Positions 25,087 to 36,140 of a DNA stretch of 64,000 nucleotides are shown piece by piece. Location of the stretch: contig DASTBU010000091.1 in assembly GCA_035711845.1 (NCBI GenBank), positions 46,431 through 110,430 of the forward strand. Reading direction: 5' to 3'. This DNA is from DASTBU01 sp035711845. Lineage in GTDB: Bacteria > Acidobacteriota > Vicinamibacteria > Vicinamibacterales > 2-12-FULL-66-21. The position numbers and the translations under genes are program-made. Within the stretch, counting starts at the first letter, position 1, and each line of letters opens with the position of its first letter. The notes under the pieces are model-generated. The model was not told the origin of the DNA. It did no database searches and saw nothing but the letters and a program-made list of their open reading frames with translations.

Positions 25087-27102
25087 ATGACGATGGCGAC
25101 GAAGGCGAGAGCAGGGGCACGCGAGAGGAAGAAGACGGCTGACGTGGCGGCCCGGGGCCAGGCGGAGCTGCACCCGGACCTGCTGCGGCGCGTGGTGATC
25201 GAGGCGGTGCGGCCGCAGGTGGACGGGGGGCGATTCCCCATCAAGCGCGTGGTCGGCGAGGAGGTCGTCGTCACGGCCGACATCTTCGCCGATGGCCACG
25301 ACGTGCTGGCTGCGGTGCTGCTCTACCGCAGGGCGGGCGAGGCCGACTGGCGGGAAGCGCCCCTGGAGCTCGTCGAGAACGACGGCTGGCGCGGTCGCTT
25401 CGTCGTCGAATCGCTCGGACGTTACGAGTACACCATCGAGGGATGGATTGATCGGTTCGAGAGCTGGCGGCACGAGCTCTCGAAGAAGTTCGGCGCCGCG
25501 CAGGACGTCGCCAGCGAGCTGCGCGAGGGCGCGGCGCTCATCCGGCGTGCAGGCGATGCCCAGCTGTCCCGGGCAGCCGGCGTACTGGAGCAGGCAGATC
25601 TCGATCAGGGCGAGCGGGTCGCCACGGCCCTGTCGGAGGACCTGCGAGCCCGGATGGCGAGCGTCCCCGACCGGAGCCGCGCCACGCGCTTCGACCGGCT
25701 GCTCGAAGTCATCGTCGAGCGCGAGCGGGCGCGCTTCGGCGCCTGGTACGAGATGTTCCCGCGATCCGCCGGCTCGGATCCGACGCGGAGCGCGACGTTC
25801 GACGAAGCCGCTGCGCGTCTGCCCTACATCGCCGCCATGGGGTTCGACGTGCTGTATCTCCCGCCGATCCATCCAATCGGCCACAGCTTCAAGAAAGGGC
25901 GCAACAACGCGCTCGTGGCGGGGCCGGACGATCCGGGCAGCCCGTGGGCGATCGGTTCGGAGGCGGGCGGACACATGGCTGTCGATCCGGGCCTCGGTAC
26001 GATCGAGGATTTCACGCGATTCACCGCCGCAGCCCGCAGGCACGGCCTCGAGGTCGCGCTGGACCTCGCGTATCAGGCCTCGCCCGATCATCCGTACGTG
26101 CGGGAGCGTCCGGAATGGTTCCGGCGCCGTCCGGACGGGAGCATCAAGTACGCGGAGAACCCGCCGAAGAAGTACCAGGACATCTACCCGATCAACTTCG
26201 AATCGGAGGCCTGGGAATCGCTCTGGCCGGAGCTCGCACGCATCATCGAGTTCTGGATCGATCACGGCGTGAAGATCTTCAGGGTCGACAACCCGCACAC
26301 CAAGCCCTTCACGTTCTGGGAGTGGGCGCTCGGCGACATCAAACGAAGACATCCCGACACGATCTTCCTGTCCGAGGCCTTCACGCGTCCGAAGGTGATG
26401 CGGTATCTGGCCAAGACGGGTTTCTCGCAGTCGTACTCGTACTTCACGTGGCGGAACACGTCGGAGGAGCTCACGGAGTACTTCACGGAGCTGACCCAGA
26501 CCGACGTCCGCGAGTACATGCGGCCCAACCTGTTCGCCAACACCCCCGACATCCTGCACGCCTATCTCCAGCGCGGCGGGCGGCCCGCCTTTTACGTCCG
26601 GTTGATCCTGGCGGCGACGCTCGGCGCCTCCTACGGGATCTACAGCGGCTTCGAGCTGTTCGAAAACGTGCCCGCCAGGGAAGGCAGCGAGGAATACCTG
26701 GACTCGGAGAAGTACCAGATTCGCGTCAGGGACTTCGATCGGCCGGGAACGCTCGCCGAGACCATCAGCCGCGTCAACGCGATTCGGCGGGCACACCCCG
26801 CGTTGCAGCACGACTGGGGCCTGCAGTTCCACCTGACCGACAATCGCGAACTCATCTGCTACAGCAAGCAGTCCACGGACCAGAGCGATCTGCTGCTGAT
26901 GGTGGTCAACCTCGATCCATTCAACATGCAGCACGGCTTCATCCGCGTACCGCTCGCCGACTGGGGCCTGGCCCCCGATGCCGGCGTCGAAGTCGTGGAC
27001 CTGCTCTCGGGGGAACGCTACCTCTGGCGCGGAGAGTGGAACTACGTCCGTCTCGATCCCCCAGGCCGTGTGGCCCACATTCTTCACGTTCAGTTGGCAT
27101 AA
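25087..27102 (+). CDS. glgE: Alpha-1,4-glucan:maltose-1-phosphate maltosyltransferase
   Basis: GlgE extends alpha-1,4-glucans using maltose-1-phosphate. The 671 residues show an N-terminal beta domain (about 35-125), a helical insert, and a GH13_3 barrel. The barrel carries YLPPIHPIGHSFKKGRNN, nucleophile Asp401 in FRVDNPHTKPF, Glu430 in FLSEAFTRP and Asp488 in NTPDILH, followed by a C-terminal beta domain. All are characteristic of GlgE. ATG 25087 directly follows the heptamer array, without a Shine-Dalgarno; a second ATG is two codons on. It is adjacent to the treS-maltokinase fusion that would supply its substrate. Confidence 0.96.
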   Translation: MTMATKARAGARERKKTADVAARGQAELHPDLLRRVVIEAVRPQVDGGRFPIKRVVGEEVVVTADIFADGHDVLAAVLLYRRAGEADWREAPLELVENDGWRGRFVVESLGRYEYTIEGWIDRFESWRHELSKKFGAAQDVASELREGAALIRRAGDAQLSRAAGVLEQADLDQGERVATALSEDLRARMASVPDRSRATRFDRLLEVIVERERARFGAWYEMFPRSAGSDPTRSATFDEAAARLPYIAAMGFDVLYLPPIHPIGHSFKKGRNNALVAGPDDPGSPWAIGSEAGGHMAVDPGLGTIEDFTRFTAAARRHGLEVALDLAYQASPDHPYVRERPEWFRRRPDGSIKYAENPPKKYQDIYPINFESEAWESLWPELARIIEFWIDHGVKIFRVDNPHTKPFTFWEWALGDIKRRHPDTIFLSEAFTRPKVMRYLAKTGFSQSYSYFTWRNTSEELTEYFTELTQTDVREYMRPNLFANTPDILHAYLQRGGRPAFYVRLILAATLGASYGIYSGFELFENVPAREGSEEYLDSEKYQIRVRDFDRPGTLAETISRVNAIRRAHPALQHDWGLQFHLTDNRELICYSKQSTDQSDLLLMVVNLDPFNMQHGFIRVPLADWGLAPDAGVEVVDLLSGERYLWRGEWNYVRLDPPGRVAHILHVQLA

Positions 27103-27230
27103 TTGTCAGGATTGCCACCACGCCGAGCTTGCCAGATCGTTCGGGCCGCCGGCCACGGGCAGGTGTTGGCTGCCCGGCGCCTCCGGATCGCCTGCACGCC
27201 GGCATCCGGACACGCTCCCCCGATTCGACG

Positions 27231-30554
<3,324 letters not shown>

Positions 30555-30619
30555 GCTCCATCCGTCACCCATCTGCGTCCAGCTGGCCGAACAGCTGAGA
30601 GCGCCACCTGACGGCTTGT

Positions 30620-32488
30620 ATGATGCAGCAACAGTTTGGCGCGCTGGTGGTCGACGGCGGCGTACGTTTCCGCGTCCACGCGCCTCTCGCCCGGCGCGTG
30701 CTCCTGAACGTGCACGACGGCCCCGCGCGCGGGAGCCATCCGATGGCACGCGGCCAGGACGGTGTGTGGGATCGGTTCGTGCCCGGCGCCGCCGCGGGAC
30801 ACCTCTATGGCCTCCGCGTGGACGACGGCACGACCCTTCCCGATCCGGCGTCGCGGTTTCAGCCACACGGTGTTCACGGTCCGTCCGAGGTGATCGATCC
30901 TGCGGCATTCGAGTGGACCGACGCGAACTGGCACGGGCCTTCGAGGAGCGAACTCGTCATCTACGAGCTGCACGTCGGCACATTCACCGGCCCGGGCACG
31001 TTCGCGAGCGCCCGGGAACGGCTGCACGAGCTGAGGGACCTCGGTATCACCGCGATCGAGCTGATGCCGATCGCCGACTTCGCCGGCGATCGCAACTGGG
31101 GATACGACGGCGTCGCGTTGTACGCACCATCCCGCGCCTATGGGCGTCCGGACGAACTGCGCGCGCTCGTCGATCGCGCGCATGCGCTCGGCCTCTCGGT
31201 GATTCTGGACGTGGTCTACAACCATCTCGGCCCGGAAGGCGCGTACCTCCCGCAGGTCAATCCCGAGTACCTGGTCCCCGACAGCACGCCGTGGGGTTCG
31301 GCCGTGAACCTCGACGGCCAGGGCAACGCGATGATTCGCCGGTTCATCGCCGACAATGCGGCCCACTGGGTCCGGGAATATCATCTCGACGGCCTGCGCC
31401 TCGACGCGACGCATGCGCTCCTCAGCCGCAGCCCCGCCGAGTTCATGCAGGACTTCTCGCGAACAGCCCGGCGCGCTGCCCGCTGGCCCATCCTGCTGCA
31501 CGCGGAAGACCACCGCAATCTCGCCGAGATCGTGGCGCACGATCGCCCCGCCACCTGGGGGTTCGACGGCGTCTGGGCCGACGACTTCCACCACATCGTG
31601 AGGCGCATGGTCGCGGGAGATTCGTGCGGTTACTACGAGGACTTCGAAGGCACGACAGCCGAGCTCGAGCGGACGGTCCGCCAGGGCTGGCTGTTCACGG
31701 GGGAGCCCTCGAGGTACATGAAAACCGTGCGGGGAAGCGATCCCTCGGCCATTCCGATGAGCCGATTCGTGGTGTGCGTCCAGAACCACGATCAGATTGG
31801 GAATCGGGCGCTGGGCGACCGGCTCCACCATCAGGTCGACGCAGCGACCTGGCGGGCGGTGAGCACGCTCCTGCTCACCGTCCCGATGACGCCGCTGCTC
31901 TTCATGGGACAGGAGTGGGCGGCCTCGTCCCCATTCCAGTACTTCACCGACCTGGACCCCGGAATCGGCCGGCTGGTCACCGAAGGCCGGCGCAACGAGT
32001 TCCAGTCGTTCCCGGAGTTCTCCCGCCCCGAGTCGCGCGAGCGGATTCCGGATCCGCAATCGCCGTGCACGTTCGCGGAGAGCAAGCTGCGCTGGAACGA
32101 GCGCACCCATCCGCGGCACGCCGCTGTGCTGACGCTCTATCGCGAGCTGCTCCGGCTGCGTGGAAGCGAGCCGGCGCTGCAGGCGGCGCCAGACGTGGCG
32201 GGGGAGGCCTTCGCCCCCGACGCGGCGTCGATCGTGATCCGCCGGGCCCGCGGCGGAACGGTGTTCTGGGTGGCGATCAGGATGCGCGGCTCCGGCAGCG
32301 TGGACATCGGGAGGATCCGTCAGACCCTAGGCGAAACAGCGGGTGCATGCCAGACTGTCCTGACGACGGAGGATTCGCACGTTGCGGAGGACCCGTTGCC
32401 GCAAGTGATCCGGGTCGACCGCGCGGGTCCTGTCGTTGATTTTCCGAGGCCAGGCGCGGCACTCTTCAGATTCACTGTCACGGACTGA
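30620..32488 (+). CDS. treZ: Malto-oligosyltrehalose trehalohydrolase
   Basis: TreZ releases trehalose from maltooligosyltrehalose made by TreY. The 622-residue GH13 enzyme has an N-terminal CBM48-like domain, the FQPHGVHGPS segment, ILDVVYNHLGPEG, Asp262 in GLRLDATH, Glu296 in LHAEDHRN and Asp391 in QNHDQIGNR. The ADDFHH motif distinguishes TreZ from branching enzyme GlgB. The start is ATG 30620, or the adjacent ATG 30623; neither has a strong Shine-Dalgarno. Its stop overlaps the treY start by one base (TGATG). Confidence 0.95.
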   Translation: MMQQQFGALVVDGGVRFRVHAPLARRVLLNVHDGPARGSHPMARGQDGVWDRFVPGAAAGHLYGLRVDDGTTLPDPASRFQPHGVHGPSEVIDPAAFEWTDANWHGPSRSELVIYELHVGTFTGPGTFASARERLHELRDLGITAIELMPIADFAGDRNWGYDGVALYAPSRAYGRPDELRALVDRAHALGLSVILDVVYNHLGPEGAYLPQVNPEYLVPDSTPWGSAVNLDGQGNAMIRRFIADNAAHWVREYHLDGLRLDATHALLSRSPAEFMQDFSRTARRAARWPILLHAEDHRNLAEIVAHDRPATWGFDGVWADDFHHIVRRMVAGDSCGYYEDFEGTTAELERTVRQGWLFTGEPSRYMKTVRGSDPSAIPMSRFVVCVQNHDQIGNRALGDRLHHQVDAATWRAVSTLLLTVPMTPLLFMGQEWAASSPFQYFTDLDPGIGRLVTEGRRNEFQSFPEFSRPESRERIPDPQSPCTFAESKLRWNERTHPRHAAVLTLYRELLRLRGSEPALQAAPDVAGEAFAPDAASIVIRRARGGTVFWVAIRMRGSGSVDIGRIRQTLGETAGACQTVLTTEDSHVAEDPLPQVIRVDRAGPVVDFPRPGAALFRFTVTD

Positions 32489-35430
32489 TGGAACAGCGTC
32501 CCCGCTACGTTCCTGCCAGCACGTACCGGCTGCAGGTGCACAAGGAATTCCCGTTTGCGGAGGCGACGAGGGTCTCGGAGTATCTTGCGCGCCTCGGTGC
32601 CGGTGCGTGCTACTCCTCGCCGTATTTCACGGCGGAACCCGGCAGCACGCACGGCTACGACATCTGCAATCACAACGAGATCAACCCGGAGCTCGGCGGC
32701 TCGGAGGCGCACGCGGTTTTTGCGGCACGGCTGCAGGAGCTGGGCCTCGGACACGTCGTCGATTTCGTCCCGAACCACATGGGAATCGGGACCGGCACGA
32801 ACGCCTGGTGGAAGGACGTTCTCGAGAACGGCCCGAGCTCGCCCGCCGCAAGCTTCTTCGACGTGGACTGGACGCCGGTCAAAGCCGAGCTGCACGCGAA
32901 GCTGCTGCTGCCGATTCTGGGAGATCAGTACGGGAAGGTCCTCGAACGCGGCGAGCTGCGGCTGGAGCTGCGCGACGGCGCCCTGGTGCTGCGCTACTTC
33001 GAGCACGAACTGCCCATCAACCCGCGGCAGGCGCCCAGGGTGTACCGCCGGGCCATCGAGCCGCTGACAGCGCACCTCGGTGCCGACAACCTGCAGCTCC
33101 ACGAGCTGCTGAGCATCATCTCCTCGCTGGAGAACATGCCGGCGTATACCGCGCGTGATGCGGACCGGATCGCCGAACGGCAGCGCGAGAAAGAGGTCGC
33201 GCGGCAGCGCCTCCTTCGCCTGATCGCCGAGACGCCGCAGGTTGGAGAACAGCTCGAGGCGGCGGTGAAAGCGGTCAACGGCGAACCCGGGCGGCCCGGG
33301 AGCTTCGATGCGATGCACGAGCTGCTCGAGACCCAGGCCTACAGGCTCTCGTACTGGCGAACGGCCAGCCACGAGATCAACTACCGCCGCTTCTTCGACA
33401 TCAATACGCTGGTCGGTCTGCGCGTCGAGGAACCCGACGTCTTCGCCGCCACGCACCGTCTGCTGGGTGAGCTGATGCGGAACGGCACGGTCAACGCCGT
33501 CCGCGTCGACCACGCGGACGGACTGTTCGATCCCGCGCGCTACTTCGAGATGCTGCAGGATCTCGCCGCCGACGCGCTCGGCTGTCAGCGGACTGCCGGC
33601 GGCAATCGGCCCGACAGGCCCATGTACGTCGTCGCGGAGAAGATCCTCTCGGGCGCCGAGCGCCTGCCCATCCGGTGGGCCGTGCACGGCACGTCTGGCT
33701 ACAACTTCCTCCACGACCTGAACGGGCTCTTCATCAACGGCGCGCAGGGCCGGCGCATGCGCCGTGCGTACGCCAAGCTCACCGGACGCACGCTGGCCTT
33801 CGAGGACGTGCTCTACATGAGCAAGCGGCTCATCATGAAAACCGCGATGGCGAGCGAGCTGAGCGTGCTGGCCCACATGCTGGACCGGATTGCCGAGAGC
33901 AATCGCCGCTCGCGCGACTTCACGCTCGAGAGCCTGCGCGACGCCATCACCGAGGTCGTGGCCTGCTTCCCGGTCTACCGGACCTATGTCGATGAGCGGG
34001 GCTGGACGCCCGAAGACCGGGACGTCGTGGTGAGGGCGGTCGCGCGCGCACGGCGTCGGAATCCGGCGATGGAAGCCTCGTTGTTCGACTTCCTGCTCGA
34101 GGTCGTCCTGCCCCGGGATCGCGGCGAGGCCAGCGCCCAACGCCACGAGCAACGGCGCGGCGGCTATGCGCCGGCCGACGCCCAGGAGGTCCAGGCACGC
34201 CTCCGGTTCGCGATGAAGCTGCAGCAATACACCGGCCCCGTGCAGGCGAAAGGGCTCGAGGACACCGCCTTCTATCGATACAACCTCCTGCTGTCGCTCA
34301 GCGAGGTGGGCGGCGACCCCGAACGGTTCGGCCGCTCGGTCGCCGAGTTTCACGAAGCCTCTGCCGAGCGGCGCCGCGAATGGCCGTACGAGATGCTCGC
34401 GACCTCGACGCATGACACGAAAGTCGGCGAGGACGTCCGCGCTCGAATCAACGTGCTGTCGGAGATCCCGGATGAGTGGTCGCGCGGGGTCTCTCGCTGG
34501 ATGCGGCTCAATCGATCGCACCGGACCATGGTCGATGGCGAGCCCGCGCCGGACAGGAACGACGAGTATCGCTTCTACCAGGCGCTGCTCGGCGCGTTCA
34601 CGGAGGTCACGCCCGAGTTCGTCGAACGGATGCAGGGGTTCATGATCAAGTCGATCAAGGAGGCCAAGCTCCACACCAGCTGGCTGACCGCCAATCCCGA
34701 GTACGAGAACGCGGTGTTGCGCTTCGTCGAACGCGTGCTGACCGGCAGCGGCGCCGCGAAGTTCCTGCCCGCCATCCTCCCGCTGCAGCAGCGCGTCTCG
34801 GCTGTCGGCATGCTGAACTCCCTCGCACAGGTGGCCATCAAGATCGGCTCGCCCGGCGTTCCAGATTTCTACCAGGGGACGGATCTCTGGGACCTGAATC
34901 TCGTGGATCCCGACAACCGCCGCCCGGTGGATTTCCGACTGCGCGAGCGGCTGCTGGGCGAAGTCGAGCAGCGGCTGGAGAAGACAGGCGACGAGCGGAT
35001 TGCGGCGGTGTCTGCCCTGCTGAAAAACTGGGCTGACGGGGCGATCAAGCTCCTGGTGACAACGGCCGGGTTGAGGCTGAGGCGCGCACGGCAGGAACTA
35101 TTCCTCGAAGGCCGCTACGAACCAATCGAGACGGAGACGACCGTCCATGCAGACGTCGTCGCGTTCGCACGCATACACGGCGACGAGGCCGTGCTCGTCG
35201 TCGCGCCGCGGCTGACGGCGCCGCTGGTTCCCGATGGGAAGAACCTGCCGCTTGGCGGACCGTCATGGAAGACCTCACGCGTGATCCTCCCCTCCGAACT
35301 AGGCGGCCGGACCTTTCGGCACGAAATCACCGGCGTCGAGATCAAACCCGTCACAACAGAGACACAGGCCTGGATCTTCGTTGGGCAAATCTTCGAAACA
35401 GTACCGGTCGGTATTCTGCGGACTACGTAG
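32488..35430 (+). CDS. treY: Malto-oligosyltrehalose synthase
   Basis: TreY converts the reducing-end maltose of alpha-1,4-glucans into a trehalose unit. The 980-residue GH13 enzyme begins PASTYRLQ and shows VDFVPNHMG, Asp341 in VRVDHADGL, Glu384 in VVAEKIL and Asp643 in TSTHDTK. PDFYQGTDLWD and LVDPDNRRPVD near the C-terminus are typical of TreY. It is translationally coupled to treZ. With glgX it would form the TreX-TreY-TreZ route from glucan to free trehalose. Confidence 0.96.
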   Translation: MEQRPRYVPASTYRLQVHKEFPFAEATRVSEYLARLGAGACYSSPYFTAEPGSTHGYDICNHNEINPELGGSEAHAVFAARLQELGLGHVVDFVPNHMGIGTGTNAWWKDVLENGPSSPAASFFDVDWTPVKAELHAKLLLPILGDQYGKVLERGELRLELRDGALVLRYFEHELPINPRQAPRVYRRAIEPLTAHLGADNLQLHELLSIISSLENMPAYTARDADRIAERQREKEVARQRLLRLIAETPQVGEQLEAAVKAVNGEPGRPGSFDAMHELLETQAYRLSYWRTASHEINYRRFFDINTLVGLRVEEPDVFAATHRLLGELMRNGTVNAVRVDHADGLFDPARYFEMLQDLAADALGCQRTAGGNRPDRPMYVVAEKILSGAERLPIRWAVHGTSGYNFLHDLNGLFINGAQGRRMRRAYAKLTGRTLAFEDVLYMSKRLIMKTAMASELSVLAHMLDRIAESNRRSRDFTLESLRDAITEVVACFPVYRTYVDERGWTPEDRDVVVRAVARARRRNPAMEASLFDFLLEVVLPRDRGEASAQRHEQRRGGYAPADAQEVQARLRFAMKLQQYTGPVQAKGLEDTAFYRYNLLLSLSEVGGDPERFGRSVAEFHEASAERRREWPYEMLATSTHDTKVGEDVRARINVLSEIPDEWSRGVSRWMRLNRSHRTMVDGEPAPDRNDEYRFYQALLGAFTEVTPEFVERMQGFMIKSIKEAKLHTSWLTANPEYENAVLRFVERVLTGSGAAKFLPAILPLQQRVSAVGMLNSLAQVAIKIGSPGVPDFYQGTDLWDLNLVDPDNRRPVDFRLRERLLGEVEQRLEKTGDERIAAVSALLKNWADGAIKLLVTTAGLRLRRARQELFLEGRYEPIETETTVHADVVAFARIHGDEAVLVVAPRLTAPLVPDGKNLPLGGPSWKTSRVILPSELGGRTFRHEITGVEIKPVTTETQAWIFVGQIFETVPVGILRTT

Positions 35431-35621
35431 GCTGAAGCGAAGCATCAACGGCCATCGCGCCGCAGGTCGGGGAAGTGGCGCTCCCCTGCGAAATCTCCAC
35501 GGCTTGGAGGGCAGGACCGGTCGGCTCCGCAATGGCGGGCACCATAGCCGCCGCAACGACGAGGCCCACGAGCAGCTTCGCAACCACAGCGCCTCCACCA
35601 CGGTCGCCAGTGGGACTGACC

Positions 35622-35996
35622 TTACGCGCCCTTGCTCGTATTCCAGATATCCCGATGCAGTTTCCAGCGTCCGTCTACGTTCTTCCAGACGACGATGTAC
35701 TTCCCATGGTCGGCCTCGGCGTCCCCGGCCGTCAAGCGGTAACGGCCAACCTCGACAGCCGTTTCGCCCGATGCGTCGACGTCGACGGTCTCCAGGGTCG
35801 CCCCCGTCAATCCGCGTGTCATCGCGCCCTGCCAGAACTCCCGGATCGCCTCGTGGCCGCGGACAACCTCGCTGTTGGGAGGAAGGAGCTGGCCCCCGTC
35901 CGTGTAGAGCGCGGCGACCGCGGCCGCGTCGCGCTTCGCGAACGCCGCCATGAACTCGCGATTTCCCGCCTCGATCTGCGATCGGACATCACTCAT
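35622..35996 (-). CDS. NTF2-like (SnoaL/DUF4440-type) protein
   Basis: A 124-residue single-domain protein. A helical start (IEAGNREFMAAFAKRD) is followed by AVAALYTDGGQLLPPNSEV and a strand-rich C-terminus ending WKLHRDIWN, the usual cone-shaped NTF2-like fold seen in SnoaL/SgcJ/DUF4440 proteins. Members bind small ligands or act as enzymes; nothing here fixes a role. It starts at ATG 35996 and is convergent with treY. The 190 bases between them hold no recognised feature. Confidence 0.85.
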   Translation of the reverse strand: MSDVRSQIEAGNREFMAAFAKRDAAAVAALYTDGGQLLPPNSEVVRGHEAIREFWQGAMTRGLTGATLETVDVDASGETAVEVGRYRLTAGDAEADHGKYIVVWKNVDGRWKLHRDIWNTSKGA

Positions 35997-36052
35997 GGCC
36001 CACGCTCCCCTCTTGGATGCGGCCCAGGCCCACGGACGGACGCATCGGTAGG

Positions 36053-36137
36053 CCCCAACCCAATCCCCGAATCAAGTCCCCAATCTCCATTCCTCAATCC
36101 TCGATCAATCTGCACTCAGCATTCACGAATCGAGAAT
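36053..36137. repeat. Degenerate 7-bp-period array (AATCCCC-like) at the S9 peptidase stop
   Basis: A run of imperfect heptamers (AATCCCC, AATCTCC, AATCCTC, then CAGCATTCACG) ends three bases before the peptidase stop codon at 36141. It includes one GCATTCA like those at 15763. Confidence 0.75.
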
Positions 36138-36140
36138 CGA

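Noticed and set aside
25944..27230. Treating the 1536-codon open frame as a longer TreS fusion
   Set aside because: The first 429 codons are out of frame with glgE but entirely within it or its spacer, and have low-complexity Arg-rich content; similarity starts at 27231.
30620..32488. Glycogen branching enzyme GlgB
   Set aside because: The ADDFHH motif, overall length and coupling to treY identify trehalohydrolase TreZ.
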